Shown in pieces: positions 1 through 7,834 of a stretch of 64,000 nt of DNA. The stretch spans positions 62,001-126,000 of the forward strand of contig NZ_VCQT01000036.1 of NCBI RefSeq assembly GCF_005938655.1. Direction: 5' to 3'. The translations under genes were made by a program, and so were the position numbers. The stretch comes from Alloalcanivorax gelatiniphagus (GTDB lineage: Bacteria; Pseudomonadota; Gammaproteobacteria; Pseudomonadales; Alcanivoracaceae). Each line of letters starts with the position of its first letter. Position 1 is the first letter of the stretch. The notes under the pieces were generated by a model that made no database searches, was not told the origin of the DNA, and saw only the letters and a list, made by a program, of their open reading frames with translations.

Positions 1-345
1 CCGGTGACCGTTACCGGGCAGGTGTATGAACCCGACACCCGCGCCCTGGTGCTGAAAAGCACGCCCCTGGCGGAGCACCAATGGCCATTGCGGGTGCAAA
101 AGGTGGATTTTGCAGCCATCGGGCGCCGACTTGGGGTAGAATTGGCGCCCTTCGAGATTCGGGTGCCGCCCGAACAGTCCCTGGGTGACGCCCCCGTGCT
201 GCCAAGGCCCTGGCAGGACATCACGGCGGCGATCAGCCCGGAACGCCACCAGGCCTATGCGCTGCAGTGGCTGGGGCTGGGGCTGGCCGCCCTGATCATG
301 TACCTGGTCGCCCGATTCCGCCGGCGCCCCCGACCGGATCACTGA
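1..345 (+). CDS. SURF1 family cytochrome oxidase assembly protein (C-terminal part)
   Basis: Only the last ~114 codons are in the window; the reading frame is open at base 1, so the gene starts upstream. The visible part carries the SURF1 C-terminal pattern: a GQVYEPDTRAL segment, a WPLRVQKVD segment, then HQAYALQW leading into a membrane helix (about residues 90-106 of the visible part) and a basic tail. SURF1 proteins are inner-membrane factors that help insert heme A into cytochrome c oxidase subunit I. The gene is followed after 6 bp by a small membrane protein and then by heme A and heme O synthases, the usual oxidase-assembly order. Confidence 0.9.
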   Translation, partial: PVTVTGQVYEPDTRALVLKSTPLAEHQWPLRVQKVDFAAIGRRLGVELAPFEIRVPPEQSLGDAPVLPRPWQDITAAISPERHQAYALQWLGLGLAALIMYLVARFRRRPRPDH

Positions 346-351
346 AACATC

Positions 352-963
352 ATGTCGCCACGTCTCAAAAACCGACTGACCCTGTTGGCCATCGTCAGCC
401 CCTTTGTCCTGTTCTTTATCGCCGGGCGCTATTTCGTCGACCCCTGGTCGCTGCCCCGGCAGAACCAGGGCCAGTTGCTCATTCCCCATGTGCAGCTCGA
501 GGCCCTGGACCTGCGCGACAGCGACGGCGAACCCTACGACGACGCCGACACCAGCGGACGCTGGAGCCTGATGTACGTGGCCGGCGCCGACTGCGACCGG
601 GCCTGCAAGAACGGCCTTTATTACCAGGTGCGCCAGGTGCAGCGCACCCTGGGCGAGAACATGGATCGGCTGCGCCGGGTGGTGGTACTCACCGCGCCGG
701 CGTCCGACGATCTGCGCGGCTTCCTGGACGATCAGGTGGCCGGCATGGTGGAAACGCACGGCGATGCCGGCACCGTGAAAGCGGCGCTGGCGCCGGCCTA
801 TGAAGAAACCGGCGGGGACGCGCTGGGCGATATATTCGTGGTCAGCCCGGACGGGCAGATCTTTCTGCGCTACCCCACCCACGAGGACATGGACGCCACC
901 CTGGAGGAGGCGGAAAACATCCGCCTGGATCTTGAACGTACCTTGAAGGGCTCGCTGATCTGA
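352..963 (+). CDS. Membrane-anchored CxxxC protein of the oxidase assembly cluster
   Basis: 203 residues. An N-terminal membrane helix (about residues 11-28) is followed by a periplasmic domain with a CDRAC motif (Cys81 and Cys85), the spacing used for copper or redox work in Sco/thioredoxin-like proteins. The LYYQVRQVQRTLG and VVSPDGQIFLRY stretches resemble a thioredoxin-like fold. Proteins of this type sit between SURF1 and ctaA in many pseudomonads and are annotated only as hypothetical or oxidase-associated. The neighbours suggest a role in cytochrome oxidase maturation; copper or disulfide chemistry is inference from the CxxxC motif. It lies in one transcription unit with SURF1 (6 bp gap) and ctaA (33 bp gap). 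Confidence 0.75.
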   Translation: MSPRLKNRLTLLAIVSPFVLFFIAGRYFVDPWSLPRQNQGQLLIPHVQLEALDLRDSDGEPYDDADTSGRWSLMYVAGADCDRACKNGLYYQVRQVQRTLGENMDRLRRVVVLTAPASDDLRGFLDDQVAGMVETHGDAGTVKAALAPAYEETGGDALGDIFVVSPDGQIFLRYPTHEDMDATLEEAENIRLDLERTLKGSLI

Positions 964-996
964 AGCGGCGCCCGCTATCCCTACAGGTTTCGACAC

Positions 997-2067
997 ATGC
1001 ATCCCGAACCCCGGCAACCTCTCACTTCCTCGCAACTGTGGCTGCGCCGCGTGGCCGTGCTGGCGCTGATCCTGGCCGCCGGCGTGATCATTCTCGGCGC
1101 CTGGACCCGGCTCTCCGACGCCGGCCTGGGCTGCCCGGACTGGCCCGGCTGCTATGGCCACCTGGACGTGCGCAAGGCCATTGAGCACGTCAATGAACAG
1201 AACGCCACCAGCCCCGGCCAGCTGCGCGAAGCGCACAAGACCGTGCCGGAGATGGTGCACCGCTATTTCGCCTCCACCCTGGGCCTGCTGATCCTGATCA
1301 TCGCCGCCCTCAGCCTGGTCAACCGCAAGCGCGAGAAGCAGCCGGTGAAGCTGCCCCTGTTCCTGGTGGCGCTGGTGATTTTCCAGGGCCTGCTGGGCAT
1401 GTGGACGGTGACCATGGGCCTGCAGCCCACCATCGTCATGTTGCATCTGCTGGGCGGCTTCACCACCCTCACCCTGCTGGCGCTGCTCACCGCCCGCCTG
1501 TATCGCTGGCCGCGCTTTCTCAACGATTGCGATGTGCGCAGCCTCAGAACCCTGGGCGGCCTGGCGCTGGTCGCGGTGGTGTTGCAGATCGCCCTGGGCG
1601 GCTGGACCACCGCCAACTACGCCGCCGTGGTGTGCACCGAGCTGCCGGTCTGCGAGGACGGCTGGGTGGACCACATCAACTTCGAGGACGCCTTCGTCTT
1701 CTGGGGCCATGAGCACGACCGGCCGGACTACGAGTTCGGCGTGCTGCAGAACGACGCCCGCACCACCATCCATGTGATGCACCGCTTCGGCGCCCTGCTG
1801 GTCACGGTGATGGTGTTGCTGCTGGTGGCCCGTATTCTGACCCGGGCCCGCAGCCGGTTCTTCCGCAATTTCGGCCTGGTGATCCTGGGCCTTCTGGCCG
1901 TGCAGATCAGCCTGGGCATCAGTAACGTGGTGTTCTCGGTGCCGTTGTGGGTGGCGGTATCGCACAACTTCGTGGCCGTGCTTCTGTTGATATCGCTGGT
2001 ACTCTTTATCCGCGCCATCAACGTAAAATGCGCGGCCCGCCACCCGCGCCCGGACGGGCAGCCCTGA
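997..2067 (+). CDS. ctaA: Heme A synthase (COX15/CtaA family)
   Basis: 356 residues with about eight membrane helices. Converts heme O to heme A for aa3-type oxidases. Visible family marks: GAWTRLSDAGLGCPDWPGC (Cys46 and Cys52), a second cysteine pair in VVCTELPVC, and heme-ligand histidines in MVHRYFAS, LHLLGGF, HVMHRFGAL and VSHNFVAV, one set per four-helix half as expected for the duplicated CtaA fold. Follows SURF1 and the CxxxC protein and precedes cyoE/ctaB, its partner enzyme, 33 bp downstream. The start is the first ATG in frame with a normal N-terminus. Confidence 0.95.
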   Translation: MHPEPRQPLTSSQLWLRRVAVLALILAAGVIILGAWTRLSDAGLGCPDWPGCYGHLDVRKAIEHVNEQNATSPGQLREAHKTVPEMVHRYFASTLGLLILIIAALSLVNRKREKQPVKLPLFLVALVIFQGLLGMWTVTMGLQPTIVMLHLLGGFTTLTLLALLTARLYRWPRFLNDCDVRSLRTLGGLALVAVVLQIALGGWTTANYAAVVCTELPVCEDGWVDHINFEDAFVFWGHEHDRPDYEFGVLQNDARTTIHVMHRFGALLVTVMVLLLVARILTRARSRFFRNFGLVILGLLAVQISLGISNVVFSVPLWVAVSHNFVAVLLLISLVLFIRAINVKCAARHPRPDGQP

Positions 2068-2100
2068 GGGGCACCGAGAACAGGTCGAGAGGGAGTCACC

Positions 2101-3042
2101 ATGAGCGCGAACGATAAGGCAATGGGCGCCAATCAGCCCGAGCAGCACAGCCGCCCCGCCGCCGGCTGGCGGGACTATCTGGCGCTGACCAAGCCCGGCG
2201 TGGTGATGCTACTGATGGTCACCGCCGTGGCCGGCATGTTCCTGGCCACCGATCCACCGGGCATGGTGCCCCTGCACATCTTTATCCCCGCCTTCGTGGG
2301 GCTGTCCCTGGCGATGATGGCGTCGGCGGCGATCAACCAGATCATGGACCAGAAGATCGACGCCATCATGAAGCGCACCGAGAAGCGCCCGCTGGTGGCC
2401 GGGGTGATCTCCCCGAAGGCGGCGGTGGCGTTCGCCGTGGCCCTGGCGCTGGCCTCCATGGCCATGCTCTATTTCCTGGTCAATCCGCTGACCGCCGGCC
2501 TGACCCTGTTCGGCTTCGTCGGCTACGCCTTCGTCTATACCCTCTATTTGAAGCGCGCCACGCCGCAGAACATCGTGATCGGCGGCATCGCCGGCGCCAT
2601 TCCGCCGCTGCTCGGCTGGGCGGCGGTGACCAATTCCCTGGACCCCTATGCCTGGCTGCTGGTGCTGATCATCTTCGTATGGACGCCGCCGCACTTCTGG
2701 GCGCTGGCGATCCACCGCGCCGATGAATACGCCAAGGCGGACGTGCCGATGCTGCCGGTGACCCACGGCATCCCCTTTACCCGGGAATCGGTGCTCTACT
2801 ACACCATTCTGCTGTTCATCTGTTCGCTGCTGCCCTACCTGACCGGCATGAGCGGGCTGATCTATCTGGTCAGCGCGGTGATCCTCAGCGGTATTTTCCT
2901 GGTGCACGCCATCCGTCTGCGTTTCAGCCAGGACCCGAAACTGCCGATGAAAACGTTCGGCTACTCCATTGTTTACCTGTTCGTGTTGTTCACCGCCCTG
3001 CTGGTGGACCACTACCTGCCACTGCACCCACTGCAATCGTGA
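2101..3042 (+). CDS. cyoE: Protoheme IX farnesyltransferase (heme O synthase)
   Basis: 313 residues, UbiA prenyltransferase superfamily, about nine membrane helices. Adds farnesyl diphosphate to protoheme IX, giving heme O, the substrate of the upstream CtaA. The first aspartate-rich motif is at MDQKID (Asp83, Asp87), followed by MKRTEKRPL, a strong CyoE/CtaB signature. The second conserved loop is RADEYAKADVPMLPV. Start ATG follows GAGAGGGAGTC. Last gene of the oxidase-assembly run; a Sco gene, often found next in pseudomonads, is instead located at 24424-25005. ctaB is an alternative symbol. Confidence 0.95.
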   Translation: MSANDKAMGANQPEQHSRPAAGWRDYLALTKPGVVMLLMVTAVAGMFLATDPPGMVPLHIFIPAFVGLSLAMMASAAINQIMDQKIDAIMKRTEKRPLVAGVISPKAAVAFAVALALASMAMLYFLVNPLTAGLTLFGFVGYAFVYTLYLKRATPQNIVIGGIAGAIPPLLGWAAVTNSLDPYAWLLVLIIFVWTPPHFWALAIHRADEYAKADVPMLPVTHGIPFTRESVLYYTILLFICSLLPYLTGMSGLIYLVSAVILSGIFLVHAIRLRFSQDPKLPMKTFGYSIVYLFVLFTALLVDHYLPLHPLQS

Positions 3043-3131
3043 CACGGTCGCCATCACGCCAATAGCCAGAACCTCTCGCTTGCAGTAACGTTATGCACGG
3101 TCATAACAACTCGGCAGGGAGAGGGGGAAAG

Positions 3132-3719
3132 ATGGGGACCTGGCTGTTCTTCGCCGTGATACTGGCGGGGCTGATTTATCTGGTGGTGATCTACAACCGC
3201 CTGGTCAGCCTTCGCAACCGTTTAAAGAACGCTTTCGCGCAAATCGACGTGCAGCTGCAGCGCCGCCACGACCTGATTCCCAACCTGGTGACCACCGCCA
3301 AGGCCTACCTGGAGCATGAACGGGAGACCCTGACCCGGGTCACCGAGGCGCGCAATCAGGCCGAGGGCGCCCGCCGCGAAGCCGCCGCCGAACCGGACGA
3401 CGGCGCCGCCGTGGGCCGCCTGGGCCGGGCGGAATCGATCCTCTCCGGCAGCCTGTCCCGGCTACTGGCGGTGAGCGAGAACTACCCGGACCTGAAGGCC
3501 GACCAGACCATGCAGGCGCTGACCGAGGAACTGACCGCCACCGAGAACCGCATCGGCTTCGCCCGGCAAGCCTTCAACGACGCGGTGATGAGATACAACA
3601 CCTACCGGGAGCAGTTCCCCAATAACGCGGTCAGCGGCCTGTTCGGTCCCTTCAAGGAAGCCTCCTTGCTGGATATCGAGAACCCGGAAGCGCGCCGGGC
3701 GGTCAACGTCTCGTTCTGA
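3132..3719 (+). CDS. lemA: LemA family protein
   Basis: 195 residues. One N-terminal membrane helix (about residues 4-20) followed by a long helical domain with the LemA pattern YNRLVSLRNRLKNAF, QLQRRHDLIPNLV and LTRVTEARNQA. I chose the internal ATG because a purine-rich GGGAGAGGGGG precedes it and the family starts with this helix; an in-frame upstream ATG at 3093 would add 13 unlikely residues. LemA proteins are membrane proteins of poorly known function that often pair with M48-type peptidases, as here: the peptidase gene begins 11 bp downstream. Confidence 0.9.
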   Translation: MGTWLFFAVILAGLIYLVVIYNRLVSLRNRLKNAFAQIDVQLQRRHDLIPNLVTTAKAYLEHERETLTRVTEARNQAEGARREAAAEPDDGAAVGRLGRAESILSGSLSRLLAVSENYPDLKADQTMQALTEELTATENRIGFARQAFNDAVMRYNTYREQFPNNAVSGLFGPFKEASLLDIENPEARRAVNVSF

Positions 3720-3730
3720 CCCTCCCCGCC

Positions 3731-5518
3731 ATGGACTTCTTCGATCATCAGGCGCAGGCAAGGCGGCGCTCCGCGCTGCTGGTGTTCTATTTCCTGTGCG
3801 CGCTGGGGGCGGTGGCCGCCGCCGTGGACCTCTGCGCCTGGCTGGTCAGCCGCTGGCTGTTCCCCGGGCCGTCCCTGGGCCAATGGCTGACCAGTAACAT
3901 CGGCCTGGCGGTCACCGCCACCACCCTGGCGGTGCTGGTGGGCGGCTCCCTGCGCAAAGCCTGGCAGCTGCGCGAAGGCGGCCCGGCCCTGGCCCGCCTG
4001 CTGCACGCCCATGAGCTGCCCGCCAACCCCCGCGACCCGGCCCAGCGCCGGCTGCTCAACGTGGTCGAGGAGATCAGCATCGCCGCCGGCACCTTGCCGC
4101 CGCGCATCTTCGTGCTGCCCGACGAGGGCGGCATCAATGCCCTGGTGGCCGGGCTGACGCCCTCCACCACCGTGCTGGTGGTCACCCGGGGCGCCCTGGA
4201 ACGGCTCGACCGGGACGAGCTGCAGGGCGTGGTGGCCCATGAGTTCAGCCATATCCTGAACGCGGATATGCGCCTGAATCTGCGCCTGCTGGCCGCCCTG
4301 GCCGGGGTGCTGGCGATCGGTAAGGTGGGCGAATTCATGCTGCACGGCGCCGCCGGCGAGGGGCGCCGGCGGGGCCTGCCGCTGTTCGCCCTGGGCGGTC
4401 TGGTGCTGATGGTGATCGGCTACGCCGGCCTGTTCTTCGGGCGCCTGATCAAAGCCGCCATCGCCCGCCAGCGGGAACGGCTGGCCGATGCCAGCGCGGT
4501 GCAGTTCACCCGCCAGCCGGCGGGCCTGGCCGGCGCCCTGATCAAGATCCGTGACCACGGCTCCCACCTGCGCAGCCTGCACGCGGAAGACCTGAGCCAT
4601 ATGGCCTTCGCCGACACCCTGGCAATCCGCTGGCGGCGTCTGCTGGCCAGCCATCCCAGCCTCGACCAGCGTCTGCTGGCACTGGGGCCGGACTGGCCGG
4701 CGCGGGCCCGGGTGCGCGGCCGGCGGCAGCAACGGCCGGCCGGCCACCGGCCCGGCGCGTCCCACCAGGTGGGACAGCTTGACCGGGCCAATCTGGGCTA
4801 TGCCCGCTCGCTGCTGGCCAGCATTCCCGAGGATTTGCGGCGGGCGCTGCACACCCAGGAGGGCGCCGAGTGCGTGCTGTACGCCCTGGTGCTGGGCCCG
4901 GTGGAGCCGCCGCCGGCGTTGCGCGCCGGCCGCCGGCGGGCGCTGGTGGAACAGGTGCGCGCCCAGGGCACCCGGCTGCGCCTGCCGCTGCTGGACCTGG
5001 CGGTGGCCACCCTGCGCCAGGCGCCGGAGCGGCGACGGCCGGTGATCATCGCCCAGTTGCAGGCGATCACCCGCCATCGGGGCGGGGATGACCTGCTGTG
5101 CCGGGCCCTGGCGGCCATCGCCCGGCAGGCGCTGACGCCCGCCCCCCGGGCGCTGCCGGGCATGGAGATCCGGCGTCTGAGCGCGGTGGCCAATGAAATC
5201 CAGGTGGTGTTCTCACTGCTGGCCTGGGCCGGCGATTCCGTCCGCACCACCGCCCTGGACGCCTTCCTGCGCGCCACCCACGGGCTGCTGCCGCCGGGCC
5301 GCCTGCTGCTGCCGCCGAACAACTGCAGCCCGGCCCGGCTGCGCACCGCCGTGGACCGGCTCAACCGCCTTACCCCGCTGTTGAAGGCACCGCTGATCGA
5401 CGCCGCCGCCGACCTGGTGCTCGCCGATGGCCGGGTGCAGGTGGCCGAGGCGGAGCTGCTGCGGGCCCTGTGCGCGCTGCTGGACTGTCCCATGCCGCCG
5501 CTCTTCCGGACCCGCTGA
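3731..5518 (+). CDS. M48 family membrane metallopeptidase with TerB-like C-terminus
   Basis: 595 residues. Two N-terminal helices, then an M48 catalytic domain with HEFSH (His170-Glu171-His174) and the third-ligand region RERLADASAVQF, with further membrane segments between them as in HtpX-type proteases. After about residue 310 comes a 280-residue helical extension whose end (AAADLVLADGRVQVAEAEL) has the acidic helix pattern of TerB-like domains. Probably a zinc-dependent protease of the inner membrane acting in envelope quality control; substrate unknown. Coupled to lemA upstream (11 bp). The C-terminal assignment rests on pattern only. Confidence 0.88.
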   Translation: MDFFDHQAQARRRSALLVFYFLCALGAVAAAVDLCAWLVSRWLFPGPSLGQWLTSNIGLAVTATTLAVLVGGSLRKAWQLREGGPALARLLHAHELPANPRDPAQRRLLNVVEEISIAAGTLPPRIFVLPDEGGINALVAGLTPSTTVLVVTRGALERLDRDELQGVVAHEFSHILNADMRLNLRLLAALAGVLAIGKVGEFMLHGAAGEGRRRGLPLFALGGLVLMVIGYAGLFFGRLIKAAIARQRERLADASAVQFTRQPAGLAGALIKIRDHGSHLRSLHAEDLSHMAFADTLAIRWRRLLASHPSLDQRLLALGPDWPARARVRGRRQQRPAGHRPGASHQVGQLDRANLGYARSLLASIPEDLRRALHTQEGAECVLYALVLGPVEPPPALRAGRRRALVEQVRAQGTRLRLPLLDLAVATLRQAPERRRPVIIAQLQAITRHRGGDDLLCRALAAIARQALTPAPRALPGMEIRRLSAVANEIQVVFSLLAWAGDSVRTTALDAFLRATHGLLPPGRLLLPPNNCSPARLRTAVDRLNRLTPLLKAPLIDAAADLVLADGRVQVAEAELLRALCALLDCPMPPLFRTR

Positions 5519-5525
5519 GCAATAT

Positions 5526-5565
5526 TTGACCAGGCACTTTTTTGTGATACTGTTCACAAAATATT
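5526..5565 (+). promoter_or_regulatory. CRP/Vfr-like dyad over a candidate promoter
   Basis: A perfect 8-bp inverted repeat, TTTTGTGA and TCACAAAA separated by 6 bp (5540-5561), contains TGTGA-N6-TCACA, the core of CRP-family sites. An outer AATATTT/AAATATT pair (5521-5527, 5559-5565) extends the dyad. A possible -35 TTGACC (5526-5531) and -10 TACTGT (5548-5553) are 16 bp apart, so the dyad would cover the -10, which suits repression or an unrelated regulator better than classical activation. It lies 38 bp before the next start codon. Confidence 0.6.
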
Positions 5566-5602
5566 CGGGGAATCAATCATCGGGGTGAGGGGAAACCACG
5601 CG

Positions 5603-5995
5603 ATGCAACTGTCCAAAATCAGTCACCGCAATACCTGGCAGGCGGTATGCGAATGTACCCACCTGGTTCGCAAGGGCGTGCTCGACCCCGCCCTGACCGC
5701 CTGGTTGGCCGCCCGGGGAGTGGCCGTCAACGACAGCGTGTTCGCCCTGGTGTGCCGCTGCGACGAGCGCATGTACACCGGCACCCTGGTGGACGGCGGC
5801 GGGCGGGTATTGGAGTACCTGGTGAACCTGGACGACAGCAGCGACGACACCCTGGACGACGTGACCGCCGCCCTGGGCCCGAAATGCCCGACCCACCCCC
5901 GTACCGATCCCCGCGACCCGGTGACCATGGCGCTGATGATTCAGCGCGGGCTGGCGCCGTCGGCGGAACCGCTGCCGGAACCGGCCATCGCCTGA
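5603..5995 (+). CDS. Hypothetical protein, 130 residues
   Basis: Not recognised. A soluble acidic protein with several cysteines (CECTHLV, LVCRCDE, KCPTHP), an acidic run LDDSSDDTLDDV and a proline-rich tail. I chose the ATG at 5603, which follows GTGAGGGGA; a GTG at 5585 is possible and adds six residues. A CRP-like dyad lies just upstream, so the gene probably has its own regulated promoter. Its 3' end overlaps the end of the convergent gene on the other strand by 55 bp. The cysteines could bind metal, but no known motif is complete. Confidence 0.7.
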   Translation: MQLSKISHRNTWQAVCECTHLVRKGVLDPALTAWLAARGVAVNDSVFALVCRCDERMYTGTLVDGGGRVLEYLVNLDDSSDDTLDDVTAALGPKCPTHPRTDPRDPVTMALMIQRGLAPSAEPLPEPAIA

Positions 5996-7026
5996 TCCGC
6001 CCGGAACGGCAACAGGGTGCGCGCCTCATCCCGGTAGGCCAGCACCTGGCGCGCCTCGCGCTGGCAGAAATCCGCCACCGCGTCATGAAACGCCGGCTCC
6101 GCCAGCCAGTGCAGCGAATAGGTCAGCACCGGCTCGAAGCCGCGCAGAATCTTGTGCTCGCCCTGCACCCCCGGGTCGAACTCCCGCAGACCCCGTTCGA
6201 TGGCGAACTCGATACCCTGGTAGTAACAGACCTCGAAATGCAGGCCGTCGTACTCCCGCACCGCCCCCCAATAGCGGCCGTACAGTGCCCCCTGGTCGAA
6301 CAGGTAGAGCCCCGCCGCCACCGGCTCCTCGCCGTGGCGGGCCAGCACCAGCAGCAGCTGGTCGCCCAGTTCCGCCGCCAGCCGGTGAAAGAACGCCTCG
6401 CCAAGGTAGGGCAACTGGCCGCGCACCAGATAGGTGTTGGCGTAGCACTGGTAAAAGAACCGCCAGCTGTCCGGGCCGATGTCGGCGCCGGTGAGCCGTT
6501 CCACGGTGAGCCCCTGCTCCGCCACCCGCCGGCGCTCCCGGCGCACGCTCTTGCGTTTACGGGAATTGAAGGTGGCCAGAAAGGCTTCGAAGTCTTGGTA
6601 GCCCCGGTTGAACCAGCGGAAATGGCAGGCCTGGCGCTCGATCAGCGGCAGCTCCGCCAGGGCCTCCCGGGCGGGGCGGTCCGGGAACAGCAGATGCCAG
6701 CCACTGGCGCCCTGCTCCCGGGCCCGCTCGCGCACCTGCCGCCACAGCTCGTCGGCCCGCCATTCACCGCGCCAGCGGGGCCCCACCACCGGGGTAAACG
6801 GAATGGCGGTGACCAGCTTGGGGTAATAGGGCAGCCCGTGGCGTTGGTAGGCATCGGCCCAGGCGAAGTCGAACACATACTCGCCCCGGGAGCCGTCGCG
6901 GGCATAGAGCGGCAAAAAAGCGTCGCCGTGGCGCAGGTGGCAGGGGCTCCAACCGCGCGCCGGGGTGGCGGCACCGGTGGCCTCCAGCGCGCCCAGAAAG
7001 GCGTCGGTGAGAAAGGGAAAGCGCAT
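5941..7026 (-). CDS. COG3146-type peptidogalycan/GNAT-like N-acyltransferase
   Basis: 361 residues. Family features: a start region FLTDAFLGALEATGA, GWSPCHLRHGD, a YYPKLVTAIPFTPV loop, HFRWFNRGYQDFEAFLATF, then KRKSVRRERR and a C-terminal FDPGVQGEHKILRGFEP. These proteins resemble FemAB/GNAT enzymes and are called predicted N-acyltransferases; the substrate is unknown. The start ATG at 7026 was chosen because the family begins near FLxxAFLxALE; an upstream ATG at 7068 adds 14 non-conserved residues. Compared with longer homologues the N-terminus is somewhat short. The 3' end overlaps the convergent gene. Confidence 0.85.
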   Translation of the reverse strand: MRFPFLTDAFLGALEATGAATPARGWSPCHLRHGDAFLPLYARDGSRGEYVFDFAWADAYQRHGLPYYPKLVTAIPFTPVVGPRWRGEWRADELWRQVRERAREQGASGWHLLFPDRPAREALAELPLIERQACHFRWFNRGYQDFEAFLATFNSRKRKSVRRERRRVAEQGLTVERLTGADIGPDSWRFFYQCYANTYLVRGQLPYLGEAFFHRLAAELGDQLLLVLARHGEEPVAAGLYLFDQGALYGRYWGAVREYDGLHFEVCYYQGIEFAIERGLREFDPGVQGEHKILRGFEPVLTYSLHWLAEPAFHDAVADFCQREARQVLAYRDEARTLLPFRADQAMAGSGSGSADGASPR

Positions 7027-7231
7027 GCCCGCATGATACTGGCCGTGGGGCGCGGCGGCGAGCGCCACGGGGCATGAGATTGCGCCGCCGCTTGGTTACA
7101 ATGCGCGGCGATAAGCAGAGAGGCGCCTTACTACAGCCTCCGGTATCCACGGATATGAGTCTTCCGACAGAGGGCCCCTTTTGACCCGGGCCCCACCACA
7201 CATTTGCTTCGAAAAAAGGTACGCCGATTCC

Positions 7232-7834
7232 ATGAAAGTCTCCAAACCCTTGGCGGCCGTGTACGCTCTGGCCGTCCTGTTACTGGCGTTGCCCGGCGCC
7301 GGGTTGCTGTTCGCCCCCGATTCCTTCGTGCTGTTCGCCCATGGCGGCGAGCAGGTGCTGGTGATCTCCCCGCTGCTGTCGCAACAGACCGGCCTGGGCC
7401 TGCTGCTGGCGGCGGCGGTCAATCTGGTGTGTCTGGCCGGCGGCCCCACCCGCCGGCCGTTGCACGCGGCGGTTCTGGTGTACCTGGCCGGTCTGGTGGC
7501 CAGCCACGGTGACGCCGCTTTCGGTGCCGCCGCCTGGCTGTGGGTTCCGGTGCTGCTGTACGCCCTGGCCCTGCTGCCCTGGGGTCGTCTGCCCGCGCCC
7601 CGGATGCCGGCCGCGGCGGGCAACGACGGTCGCCGCCGGGGCGAGGTGAAATGGTTCAATCCCAAGAAGGGATTCGGCTTTATCCTGGCCGACAATGGCG
7701 AGGAAGTGTTCGTCCATTTCAAGGCGGTGCGCGACGGTGGCCGCCGCAGTCTGCGGGCGGGCACGCCGGTGCGCTTCGTGACCCGGCATTCGGAACGGGG
7801 TGAACAGGCCGACCAGGTGGAAATTCTGGAATGA
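7232..7834 (+). CDS. Membrane protein with C-terminal cold-shock domain
   Basis: 200 residues. Residues 1-125 form about four hydrophobic helices. From about residue 133 a cold-shock domain follows: GEVKWFNPKKGFGFILAD (RNP1-like KGFGFI), VFVHFKAV (RNP2-like) and a final VEILE. The domain binds single-stranded nucleic acid in CspA-type proteins; here it would sit at the cytoplasmic face of the membrane. ATG at 7232 follows AAAAAAGGT. The stop overlaps the start of the symporter by four bases (ATGA), so the two are probably cotranslated. Function is unknown. Confidence 0.85.
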   Translation: MKVSKPLAAVYALAVLLLALPGAGLLFAPDSFVLFAHGGEQVLVISPLLSQQTGLGLLLAAAVNLVCLAGGPTRRPLHAAVLVYLAGLVASHGDAAFGAAAWLWVPVLLYALALLPWGRLPAPRMPAAAGNDGRRRGEVKWFNPKKGFGFILADNGEEVFVHFKAVRDGGRRSLRAGTPVRFVTRHSERGEQADQVEILE

